Positions 1-6,170 of a stretch of 7,061 bases of DNA are shown piece after piece. A program made the position numbers and the translations under genes. Source of the DNA: Thalassospiraceae bacterium. Its GTDB lineage: Bacteria > Pseudomonadota > Alphaproteobacteria > Rhodospirillales > Magnetovibrionaceae. How positions within the stretch are numbered: position 1 is the stretch's first letter; each line of letters starts with the position of its first letter. The notes beneath the pieces are model-generated. The model was given only the letters and a program-made list of their open reading frames with translations. It ran no database searches and was not told the DNA's origin. Where the stretch lies: contig DAOWFT010000063.1 of assembly GCA_030637845.1 (NCBI GenBank), positions 1 through 7,061 of the forward strand, given 5' to 3'.

Positions 1-149
1 GCAAACCCGCCCGCGACAATCTTCAAGCCAATTTTCTTAGGCCCGCCATCATCGGATTCGGTTTCGCCGCCGTCAGAAGTAATTGTTGGTACTTCACCAC
101 GTTTTCTTTCCTGATCGGATTTTTTAAGCGCATCAAGAATGTAAGACAT
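1..149 (-). CDS. gspB: GspB/ExeB-like general secretion pathway protein B, N-terminal part only
   Basis: The 49 visible residues begin MSYILDALKKSDQERKRG and go on to VP, the hallmark N-terminus of GspB/ExeB/OutB proteins. A short acidic linker (about residues 25-37) follows, then a lysine (K43) and IVAGGF, which looks like the start of the single membrane anchor. The gene runs off the left edge, so the periplasmic domain is not seen. In Aeromonas, ExeB forms an inner-membrane complex with ExeA that helps assemble the type II secretion secretin; that role here is by family. The start is supported by a GGAGGAG ribosome-binding site (about 161-167) lying inside the last codons of the upstream gspA gene, 11 nt from the ATG. 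The 8-bp gap to gspA implies one transcript and translational coupling. Confidence 0.88.
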   Translation of the reverse strand, partial: MSYILDALKKSDQERKRGEVPTITSDGGETESDDGGPKKIGLKIVAGGF

Positions 150-157
150 GACGGTAA

Positions 158-2008
158 TTACTCCTCCCAGAAAATACTGGGTCCGTTAACGGCACCGACT
201 GTACCGGTTATTTTTAATAATGTTTCGGGGCCTATTATCCCATCAGCATTGAGGCCAAAATCACGCTGAAACGACATGACCTTGGACTGCATTGTGGTGC
301 CAAAAAACTGACTTCCTCTTCCTTCGCCATCTTGAGGGTCATCCCCAAAACCGGCTCTGGCCAGCAATTGTCGAACTTTCACAATATCATCACCCTGAAG
401 CCCAACCGAAAGTGGGCGAATAAAATATTCAGGCGGTTTCCATAAGGTCAGATAATCGCCTTTCCATCGTATGGATAGCGCATTTGGCAGCATTGTTATT
501 TGGCGCTCACCAAATTCAATGGTCAAACTGCCATCGCCTGCTTCATTATTTTTAATTTGGGTAATAACCCCGTAAAGGCTTTCTCCGTTCGGCATTGCAA
601 ATGAAACAAGGGTCGGTCTATTCATCGCTATCAGGCCCTTGATATCGGTTGTGCCTTGCATGCACGAAAGTCCGGAACTTTTTGCCTTGTCACAAGGGGT
701 CATGCCCGAAGACCTGAAATAATCCTTTTCCCACAGACCAAACAACCTGACGAACGCAATTTCCGGTGTTCCGGATTTTGATATTTCGCTTAACAGGTTT
801 GTTTTGCCGGCTTCTTTATCTAGGCCGTTAGCATCGGCGGCATCAACGTCAGATGGCTTATCCTCTAGCGTTACCGTCGGCGCTATGGGTTCTTCAATTT
901 TTTCGGAACTTTCGACCACTGGCTCTGCTCGCGGTTCTGTTGATGGTTCTGTTGATGGTTCTGTTGGCAGTTCTGTCGGCGTTGCTTTTTCAGGTTGGGG
1001 TGTTTGCGGTTTAGGCGAAATGGCAGAAAAATCCATTTTCATTTCTGCAAACGTAGAATCAACAAACCCTTTTATCCTTTCCTTGAATCCGTAGCCAATG
1101 GGGTCAATTGCAACGAACACCGTAAGCAAGGCTATTAGCATTACAACCGTGCCCGATAGCCACACGCTTGATGCGCCGGGCGTTGGTCCACGACCAAGAA
1201 CCTCACCCGCTGCCATTGAAGCAATTTTTCGAGTAACCTTTTTGCTTCCTTCGGCATACGCCCCCAGCAGCGCGCGATCGCAAATACTGTTAATAAGGCG
1301 CGGTGTGCCCCCCGCAGATTTTTGGATAATTTTTATCGCCCCAACACTGAACACGGTTTCGTTCATACCGGCGACATGGAGACGGTGATCGATATATTTT
1401 TTACAATCGGCAAGACCCAATACGCCAAGATGGTATCTGGCGGTGATACGTTGTGCGGTTTGGCGAAAGTGTGGCTGGGCAAGAATGGCGTTAAGTTCAG
1501 GCTGACCGACCAATATTATCTGGAGTAGATTTTTTTCGGATGTTACAGGATTTGTATGGAAGCGAAGGAGCTTGATTGATTCTTCGGGTAGCGCCTGGGC
1601 CTCATCAATCAGCAGCACCGGGTTGCGGCCACGGGAATGGGCATCCAGCAAATGACGGTTAAGAACATCAAAAAAACTTTTGAGATTATCTGTATCTTCG
1701 GGGTAGGCAATATGCATTTCATCGCAAATTGCCGCCATAAGTTCCAATTCGCCAAGTTTGGGGTTTAGTATCAATGCCAGGTCGACATGTTCCGGCAACT
1801 GTTCCGTCAGGGCGCGACATACGGTTGTTTTTCCGGTTCCAACTTCTCCTGTAAGCAGGACAAAGCCTCCGCCTTCACCAACACCGAATAACAGATGGGC
1901 CAAGGCCTCTTGATGGCGCGGTCCCATGTACAGGTAGTGTGGGTCGGGGATAATGGAAAACGGGTTTTCCCGTATTCCGAAATAATCCTGATATAGAGAT
2001 TTTGTCAT
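158..2008 (-). CDS. gspA: GspA/ExeA-like AAA+ ATPase with periplasmic C39-like and peptidoglycan-binding domains
   Basis: The protein has 616 residues. The N-terminal YFGIRENPFSIIPDP followed by YLYMGPRHQEAL is the family signature. The ATPase has Walker A GEVGTGKTT (54-62), Walker B VLLIDEAQ (131-138) and a VGQPEL sensor-like segment (168-172). One membrane helix lies at about 283-303, so the ATPase is cytoplasmic and the rest periplasmic. Residues 332-380 are a Pro/Glu-rich linker with EPST repeats. Residues about 415-527 match the C39-peptidase-like domain of GspA proteins (Cys439, Cys449, ending GDYLTLWKPP), but contain no histidine. Residues about 533-600 form a PG_binding_1 domain (LQGDDIVKVRQLL to DGIIGPETL). 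By family, it couples ATP hydrolysis to remodelling or binding of peptidoglycan so that the GspD secretin can be inserted, in complex with GspB, encoded 8 bp downstream. No clear Shine-Dalgarno precedes the ATG; the start is chosen because it gives the canonical N-terminus. Other secretion genes are not in view. Confidence 0.9.
   Translation of the reverse strand: MTKSLYQDYFGIRENPFSIIPDPHYLYMGPRHQEALAHLLFGVGEGGGFVLLTGEVGTGKTTVCRALTEQLPEHVDLALILNPKLGELELMAAICDEMHIAYPEDTDNLKSFFDVLNRHLLDAHSRGRNPVLLIDEAQALPEESIKLLRFHTNPVTSEKNLLQIILVGQPELNAILAQPHFRQTAQRITARYHLGVLGLADCKKYIDHRLHVAGMNETVFSVGAIKIIQKSAGGTPRLINSICDRALLGAYAEGSKKVTRKIASMAAGEVLGRGPTPGASSVWLSGTVVMLIALLTVFVAIDPIGYGFKERIKGFVDSTFAEMKMDFSAISPKPQTPQPEKATPTELPTEPSTEPSTEPRAEPVVESSEKIEEPIAPTVTLEDKPSDVDAADANGLDKEAGKTNLLSEISKSGTPEIAFVRLFGLWEKDYFRSSGMTPCDKAKSSGLSCMQGTTDIKGLIAMNRPTLVSFAMPNGESLYGVITQIKNNEAGDGSLTIEFGERQITMLPNALSIRWKGDYLTLWKPPEYFIRPLSVGLQGDDIVKVRQLLARAGFGDDPQDGEGRGSQFFGTTMQSKVMSFQRDFGLNADGIIGPETLLKITGTVGAVNGPSIFWEE
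933..980. repeat. Four tandem 12-bp repeats inside gspA (EPST linker)
   Basis: The unit GGTTCTGTTGAT occurs exactly at 933-944 and 945-956, then with changes at 957-968 (two differences at its end) and more degenerate at 969-980. On the coding (minus) strand each unit encodes four residues, giving the EPST-type linker. The unit is a multiple of three, so gain or loss of copies would change linker length without breaking the frame. Confidence 0.85.
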
Positions 2009-2080
2009 AAGCGTAGTTATATACGAAAAAATTACTGTATGACAGCACGTTAGCAGGGGAGGATGGCAAAAAAAGGAGAT

Positions 2081-2100
2081 AAAAAGCCGCCATAAAGCGG
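2081..2100 (-). terminator. Terminator-like hairpin in the gspA leader
   Basis: Read on the minus strand, the sequence is CCGC-TTTATG-GCGG followed by CTTTTT. This 4-bp GC stem, 6-nt loop and T tract resemble a short intrinsic terminator. A second run of seven T lies a few bases further on (2068-2074). It sits 73 bp upstream of the gspA start on the same strand. No gene ends here on that strand, so it would act either as a leader attenuator or end an unannotated short RNA. The stem is short, which limits confidence. Confidence 0.4.
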
Positions 2101-2137
2101 GGGCGCAGAGGTTGAGCTATTTCCGGGCGGGCCCCCG
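2098..2137. repeat. 7-bp perfect GC inverted repeat (possible alternative RNA stem)
   Basis: CGGGGGC at 2098-2104 is the exact reverse complement of GCCCCCG at 2131-2137, separated by 26 nt. In minus-strand RNA its 3' arm shares three bases (2098-2100) with the 5' arm of the terminator-like hairpin at 2081-2100, so the two structures cannot form at once. It stands out as a GC block in an AT-rich spacer. Confidence 0.6.
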
Positions 2138-2248
2138 ATTAACGCTGGCGTGAATAAACCTAATTTCAAGGATGTGAATGGCAAAAAAGCTCTTATATGT
2201 ATAGTATGGCCCAGATAAAAAATGTGCAGCTTTCAACTGTTAGAAAAA

Positions 2249-2272
2249 TTTGTAATATTGTTTGTAACACTG
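2249..2272. repeat. Tandem 12-bp direct repeat upstream of the response regulator gene
   Basis: TTTGTAATATTG (2249-2260) is followed directly by TTTGTAACACTG (2261-2272), matching at 10 of 12 positions. It lies 70 bp before the start codon of the HD-GYP gene. Head-to-tail copies spaced near one helical turn are common for response-regulator operators, but no known consensus was recognised. Confidence 0.55.
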
Positions 2273-2342
2273 AATGACATAAAGCATATCCCCGTAATCG
2301 CGCCTTCGGACAATGCGGTTAAATAAAATCTGGAACTAAAAT

Positions 2343-3428
2343 ATGAACAATCTATCCGATGAAATTATCGCCTCACGCATTTTGGTTGTTGATGACAATC
2401 TGACCAATGTTGTGCTGCTGAAAAAACTTCTTGAAGGTTCCGGTTTTACAAATGTTTTGGGAATTACTGATTCCCGTGAGGTGAAGGCGCTTTACGAAGA
2501 AAACCCGTTTGACATTGTTTTGCTTGATATCCGAATGCCGCATATGGACGGTTTCGATATCATGGAGCAATTAAGCAAAATAGATTCACCGCTTCCCCCC
2601 AATATTATGGTTTTGACCGCGCAAACCGATCAGGAAACAAAGCTAAAGGCATTGGATTTTGGGGCTAGGGATTTTCTGCACAAACCATTTGATCGACTAG
2701 AAGTTCTTACGCGCATTCGCAATATGATTGAAACCCATCTTCTGCATAAGAAGCTGCGCTTTCACAACGAAGAGCTTGAACAAAAAGTATGCGAACGAAC
2801 CCGGGAAATAGAACAAACACGACTTGAAGTGGTGAGGTGTCTTGGTCGCGCTTCGGAATACAAAGATAACGAAACTGGAATGCACGTTATTCGTATGAGC
2901 AAAACCAGTCAGTTGCTGGCTCGGGCAGCAGGGATGAGCGAAGAAAATTGCTCGCTGATACTCCATGCCAGCCCGATGCACGATGTTGGTAAGATTGGTA
3001 TCCCCGATAACGTTTTACTTAAACCCGGCAAGCTAGATGATGATGAGTGGGAAATAATGAAGCGTCATGCTGAAATGGGCATGGAGATACTTGGAAATCA
3101 TCCATCGCCATTAATGGAAATGGCCAGACAAGTGGCTATTACTCATCATGAAAAATGGGACGGCAGCGGATATCCACGCGGGCTAAAGGCCAAGGATATT
3201 CCATTGGTCGGCAGAATTACCGCGCTGGCAGATGTGTTTGATGCGCTTACATCCGAACGGCCATACAAAAAAGCATGGTTGGTGGAAGATGCCGTTTCTT
3301 TAATAAAAGAACAATCGGGAAAACATTTTGATCCAGAATTAGTGGAAATATTTATTAATCTTATTGACGATATTTGTGCGGTTCGTGACAAATACCGTGA
3401 TGTTTTTGATACCGAAGCCGCAGAATAA
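2343..3428 (+). CDS. RpfG-type response regulator: REC domain plus HD-GYP cyclic-di-GMP phosphodiesterase
   Basis: The protein has 361 residues and no membrane segment, so it is cytoplasmic. The receiver domain (about 11-130) has the acidic pair D17/D18, phosphoacceptor D62 in LLDIRMPHMDG, T92 and K114 in the KPF motif, so it should be phosphorylatable. A charged helical linker (about 135-165) follows. The HD-GYP domain (about 165-345) keeps all expected metal and substrate residues: H181, H213-D214 with K217 (HDVGKIGIPD), H242, H268-H269 (HHEKWDGSGYP, GYP at 276-278) and D297 (LADVFDAL). The family hydrolyses cyclic-di-GMP to pGpG or GMP under control of a partner histidine kinase; no kinase is encoded in view. 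The start ATG has a weak TGGAA (2331-2335) ribosome site 7 nt upstream. The transporter gene begins 26 bp after the stop, suggesting co-transcription. The signal sensed and the output process cannot be read from the sequence. Confidence 0.92.
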   Translation: MNNLSDEIIASRILVVDDNLTNVVLLKKLLEGSGFTNVLGITDSREVKALYEENPFDIVLLDIRMPHMDGFDIMEQLSKIDSPLPPNIMVLTAQTDQETKLKALDFGARDFLHKPFDRLEVLTRIRNMIETHLLHKKLRFHNEELEQKVCERTREIEQTRLEVVRCLGRASEYKDNETGMHVIRMSKTSQLLARAAGMSEENCSLILHASPMHDVGKIGIPDNVLLKPGKLDDDEWEIMKRHAEMGMEILGNHPSPLMEMARQVAITHHEKWDGSGYPRGLKAKDIPLVGRITALADVFDALTSERPYKKAWLVEDAVSLIKEQSGKHFDPELVEIFINLIDDICAVRDKYRDVFDTEAAE

Positions 3429-3454
3429 GATTAAGCTAAATTACTGGAAATAAT

Positions 3455-4651
3455 GTGACCAAGAAATCAGCAAGATTATCCCTGATATTTTCATGCTTTG
3501 GGCATACCTACGCGCATTTGTTTGCGCCAATTTTCTTTGTGGTTGCCTTGGCGCTGGAATCCGAGATGGGGTTAAGTCACGGCGAAGTTGTGAGCCTGAT
3601 CGTTGCGGGGAATGTAATTTATGGCGTTGCCGCACCATTTGCCGGATGGCTTTCTGATAAATGGAATGCAACCGGCATGATGTCGGTTTATTTTATCGGC
3701 ACAGGCATCGCTATGGTTTTGACCGGATTTGCGACCTCTCCATTTACGCTTGCCCTCTTTCTCGGCCTATCGGGGCTATTTGGCTCCATATATCATCCGG
3801 TGGGCATTGCCTGGCTGGTAAGAAATGCCGTAAATCGCGGAACCGCACTTGGGATAAATGGTGTTTTTGGAACAATTGGCCCGTCGGTTGCGGCGTTAAG
3901 CGCCGGGATACTCACCCAAACCATAAGCTGGCGGGCGGCATTTATCGTTCCCGGTGTAATAGTCGCACTTACCGGAATTGCTTTTATAATTATGTTAAGG
4001 CGCGGTGAAATTATGGAAATAAAAAAAGACATGGTGCCCCATACCCCGGCGGCAAGGGCGGACATAATTCGCACCGTACTGGTGCTGGCGATTACCATGC
4101 TTTGCACCGGGTTAATATATCAATCCACCAGTCCGGCATTACCAAAAATGTTTTCAATTCGTCTCGAGGATTTTTTCTCGGACGGAATTATGGGCGTTTC
4201 GGTAATGGTCGCCATGGTTTACATTGTCGCTGGCGGGTTTCAAATTATTGCCGGACGGCTTTGTGATATCTACCCATTGAAGCTGGTTTACATTATCAGC
4301 TTCATCGCCCAGATACCGATCATGCTATTTGTTGCAAGTGCCAGCGGTATGCCATTGTTGCTTACGGCCATGTTAATGGTTGCCGCCAATCAATCGTCGC
4401 TTCCGGCAGAAAACAGTCTGGTCGCAAGATACGCTCCGGCCCAGTGGCGGGGGCTTGCCTTTGGATTAAAGTTCATTCTGGCATTTGGCGTTAGCAGTAT
4501 GGCGATTTTGATGGAGGCCTCGATATTTGAATATACCGGAGATTTTTTCTGGCTATTTATAATACTTGCATCAATCTCAACCGTTGGTTTTGTAACGGCG
4601 TTCTTGCTTCCTTCGGAAAAACCAAAACCGGTTATGCAGCCGGCAGAATAG
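3455..4651 (+). CDS. Major facilitator superfamily transporter (Fsr-like, substrate unknown)
   Basis: The protein has 398 residues and about 12 hydrophobic helices in two halves joined by a charged loop (about 182-204), as in MFS carriers of the inner membrane. The loop between helices 2 and 3 carries GWLSDKW (64-70), an MFS motif A variant, and its counterpart in the second half is GRLCDIYPLK (267-276). SIYHPVGIAWLVRNA (111-125) and the conserved AENSLVARYAP (318-328) resemble the fosmidomycin-resistance-like branch often called simply MFS transporter in alphaproteobacteria. The substrate cannot be assigned. The start is GTG at 3455, preceded by GGAAA (3446-3450); the ATG overlapping it (3453) is followed at once by TGA. 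The next in-frame ATG (residue 38) would remove the first helix, so GTG is preferred. It follows the HD-GYP gene closely and converges on the CoA-binding gene. Confidence 0.88.
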   Translation: MTKKSARLSLIFSCFGHTYAHLFAPIFFVVALALESEMGLSHGEVVSLIVAGNVIYGVAAPFAGWLSDKWNATGMMSVYFIGTGIAMVLTGFATSPFTLALFLGLSGLFGSIYHPVGIAWLVRNAVNRGTALGINGVFGTIGPSVAALSAGILTQTISWRAAFIVPGVIVALTGIAFIIMLRRGEIMEIKKDMVPHTPAARADIIRTVLVLAITMLCTGLIYQSTSPALPKMFSIRLEDFFSDGIMGVSVMVAMVYIVAGGFQIIAGRLCDIYPLKLVYIISFIAQIPIMLFVASASGMPLLLTAMLMVAANQSSLPAENSLVARYAPAQWRGLAFGLKFILAFGVSSMAILMEASIFEYTGDFFWLFIILASISTVGFVTAFLLPSEKPKPVMQPAE

Positions 4652-4653
4652 GG

Positions 4654-5082
4654 CTACTTCATTAGCCGTTGGTGTTCAATTTTTACACAACGGTTTTGAA
4701 TTGTTATTAGCCCGGCATCAACGGCCTTCGCCTTTGCTGTCTCGTTTGTAATGCCAAGCTGCATCCATATCACCTGAATACCCTTTTCAGGGGCCAGCAA
4801 TATGGCTTCGTCACAAACTTTTCCCGCTTCCTCGGAATTGCGAAATATATTTATCATGTCACAAGGAGATGGAACATCGCCAAGTTTTCCGTAAACTTTT
4901 TGTCCTAATAATTCCTCACCCGCCAGCCCGGGGTTTACGGGGTAAACACTATACCCATTTTCCAGCAAAAATTTCATAACCCCATTAGACGGGCGTGATG
5001 TGTTTGCTGACGCACCAATAACGGCAATGGTTTTTATGTTTTCGAGGATACCTGCAATAAGGTCATCATTTTTACTTGTCAT
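4654..5082 (-). CDS. YccU-type CoA-binding domain protein
   Basis: The protein has 142 residues, the usual length of single-domain CoA_binding_2 (YccU) proteins. It has a Rossmann-like fold with IAVIGAS (19-25) as the nucleotide-binding loop, SVYPVNPG (45-52), QVIWMQLG (103-110) and the C-terminal NRCVKIEH (130-137). It is related to the CoA-binding domain of succinyl-CoA synthetase-type proteins, but it lacks the catalytic and ATP-grasp parts, so binding of CoA or acyl-CoA is all that can be inferred. It begins 23 bp after the crotonase-like gene on the same strand, which suggests an operon. No clear Shine-Dalgarno is seen before the ATG; an out-of-frame ATG at 5095 leads to a stop after seven codons. 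Its stop lies 2 bp from that of the convergent transporter gene. Confidence 0.87.
   Translation of the reverse strand: MTSKNDDLIAGILENIKTIAVIGASANTSRPSNGVMKFLLENGYSVYPVNPGLAGEELLGQKVYGKLGDVPSPCDMINIFRNSEEAGKVCDEAILLAPEKGIQVIWMQLGITNETAKAKAVDAGLITIQNRCVKIEHQRLMK
4666..4697 (+). terminator. Weak hairpin plus T4 after the MFS gene
   Basis: On the plus strand CCGTTG (4666-4671) pairs with CAACGG (4688-4693). Past one bulged G, TGT (4673-4675) can pair with ACA (4685-4687). The loop is 9 nt and TTTT follows. It lies 15 bp beyond the transporter stop, inside the 3' end of the convergent CoA-binding gene. A smaller stem, GGCTA/TAGCC (4652-4656 with 4663-4667), overlaps it. The low GC content and short T tract make function uncertain. 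Confidence 0.3.
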
Positions 5083-5105
5083 AACTATTGGTCATTTTTT
5101 TGTTT

Positions 5106-5915
5106 TTACTCTTCCGGTAGGTTGCGCCATTCGGGCGGGGTTCTTTTTTCAACAAATGCTTTTATCCCTTCGCGGGCATCATCATTTTGCATATTTTTGT
5201 TCATTGCCTGCATTGCCAATGCGTAGGCCGCATCAATTCCAAGCTCGCGCTGCTTGTAAAACAGTTCCTTGCCTAGCCTTATTGCACTGGGTGATTTGGA
5301 TGCAATTTCCAGCGCAATATTTTCAACCTCTGCATCCAATACTTCGGGGCCGACACATTTGCTTATTAGGCCAATTCGTAACGCATCTTCTGCGTTTATG
5401 AACTTTCCGGTAAATGCCATTTCAAGCGCGGCTGATTTACCTACGTTACGCGAAATCTGAACCAGCGGGGTAGAACAAAAAAGACCAAGGTTTATTCCCG
5501 ATGTTGCAAACCGGGCATGGCTTCCGGCAATGGCAATATCACAGGCCGCAACCAGCTGGCAGCCGGCGGCGGTGGCGGTTCCTTGTATGCTGGCAATTAC
5601 CGGTTGGGGCAGGCCTTGAATTTTCAGCATTACATCGGTGCAGGCGGAAATTGTGTTTTCAATCTCCATTTCATTGCCGGCATCGGCAAATTCCATCATT
5701 TGCTTTAAATCGTGGCCGGCTGAAAAGGCAACCCCGGCACCACTTAGCACCACCACCCTTATTTTTGTATCGGCGGCAATCTTGTCCAGTTGTGACAAAA
5801 GTTCCGAGATAACCTCCCGGCTAAGGGCGTTCATTTGCTTGGGCCGGTTTAGGGTCAGCCATGCAACATGGTTTTTATCATCCCTCAGGACGTGCGGTTC
5901 TTCGTTGGTGTTCAT
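5106..5915 (-). CDS. Enoyl-CoA hydratase/isomerase (crotonase) family protein, ECHDC3-like, atypical active site
   Basis: The protein has 269 residues, normal for a crotonase-fold subunit. AFSAGHDL (63-70) supplies the first oxyanion-hole element and ATAAGCQLVAACD (114-126) the second. The two acid/base glutamates of classical enoyl-CoA hydratase are absent: the Glu144 position is Q120 and the Glu164 position is G140 (ATSGINLGLF). The following FCSTP (146-150) matches the ECHDC3-like branch of the superfamily as I recall it. Acyl-CoA binding is therefore likely, but hydration of enoyl-CoA is doubtful; another crotonase-type reaction or a non-catalytic role is possible. The start is well supported by AAGGAG (5923-5928) 7 nt before the ATG. 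The CoA-binding gene follows 23 bp later, suggesting a joint role in acyl-CoA metabolism. Confidence 0.88.
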   Translation of the reverse strand: MNTNEEPHVLRDDKNHVAWLTLNRPKQMNALSREVISELLSQLDKIAADTKIRVVVLSGAGVAFSAGHDLKQMMEFADAGNEMEIENTISACTDVMLKIQGLPQPVIASIQGTATAAGCQLVAACDIAIAGSHARFATSGINLGLFCSTPLVQISRNVGKSAALEMAFTGKFINAEDALRIGLISKCVGPEVLDAEVENIALEIASKSPSAIRLGKELFYKQRELGIDAAYALAMQAMNKNMQNDDAREGIKAFVEKRTPPEWRNLPEE

Positions 5916-6014
5916 TGTGCTTCTCCTTGGGGTGCTGGCCGACTTAAATTGAGTATAATTATGACATATTTTGCATTTTCCGGGATATTCATGTGTTTTT
6001 AAGGGACTATTTTG

Positions 6015-6037
6015 CGGTAAAATAATACCGTTTTTTT
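6015..6037 (+). repeat. Palindrome CGGTA-N6-TACCG followed by T7
   Basis: CGGTA (6015-6019) and TACCG (6026-6030) form a perfect 5-bp inverted repeat with a 6-nt AT loop, followed by seven T (6031-6037). It could be read as an intrinsic terminator on the plus strand or as an operator for a dimeric regulator about 100 bp upstream of the crotonase start. No gene upstream on the plus strand needs a terminator here, so the choice is open. Confidence 0.5.
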
Positions 6038-6086
6038 AACCTATTGAAATTAAAGGTATTTTTCCATATGACTGTTCTTTTTATGG

Positions 6087-6115
6087 TTGACGCAGGTGGA
6101 GGTTAAGGCTAAAAA
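6087..6115 (+). promoter_or_regulatory. Predicted sigma-70 promoter of the rplM-rpsI operon
   Basis: TTGACG (6087-6092) matches the -35 consensus at five of six positions. After a 17-nt spacer, TAAAAA (6110-6115) matches the -10 at four of six. Transcription would start near 6122 and give a leader of about 90 nt before rplM. It is the best promoter-like pair in this spacer, but not experimentally shown. Confidence 0.5.
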
Positions 6116-6149
6116 ACGCGCCTGCCTAAGTTTGGCATAAACAAACCCT

Positions 6150-6170
6150 TGGCCTCAGGTAATGGGGCCA
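6150..6170 (+). promoter_or_regulatory. Hairpin in the rplM leader
   Basis: TGGCCTC (6150-6156) pairs with GGGGCCA (6164-6170), with one T-G wobble, around a 7-nt loop. A short TTTT follows at 6173-6176. In other bacteria L13 regulates its own operon through the leader, so this stem is a candidate site; no match to a known L13 leader family was recognised. Confidence 0.4.

Larger units (their letters stand above)
2009..2342. other. Divergent intergenic region between gspA and the HD-GYP regulator gene
   Basis: This 334-bp stretch separates two divergent genes and I see no credible gene in it. It holds a GC-rich stem (2098-2137) and an overlapping terminator-like hairpin read on the minus strand (2081-2100), a tandem 12-bp repeat (2249-2272), and a separated pair of near-identical GRATGGCAAAAAA segments (2061-2075 and 2176-2189). 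An AT-rich TATACA/TATAAG cluster around 2193-2205 on the minus strand could supply a -10 element, but no good -35 sits at standard distance. No confident promoter was found for the plus-strand gene. Confidence 0.7.

Noticed and set aside
804..1388. Two plus-strand reading frames opposite gspA
   Set aside because: They are antisense to a well-supported gene, with composition that mirrors the gspA repeat and membrane segments.
1875..2093. Minus-strand reading frame of 72 codons overlapping the gspA start
   Set aside because: It overlaps gspA in another frame, starts inside the terminator-like hairpin, and its product resembles no known family.
2080..2200. 6S RNA, RNase P RNA or c-di-GMP riboswitch on the minus strand
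   Set aside because: The conserved core sequences of these RNAs, as I know them, are not present; only generic stems are.
5000..5952. Several plus-strand frames opposite the CoA-binding and crotonase genes
   Set aside because: All are antisense shadows of genes with clear family motifs, and none has a ribosome-binding site or recognisable domain.
5944..5958. TTAA-N7-ATAA, close to the CtrA site TTAA-N7-TTAA
   Set aside because: One mismatch in an AT-rich spacer is expected by chance, and no second site supports cell-cycle control.
6092..6125. Stem GCAGGTG/CGCCTGC near the rplM promoter
   Set aside because: It spans the predicted promoter and would be mostly outside the transcript, so an RNA role is unlikely.
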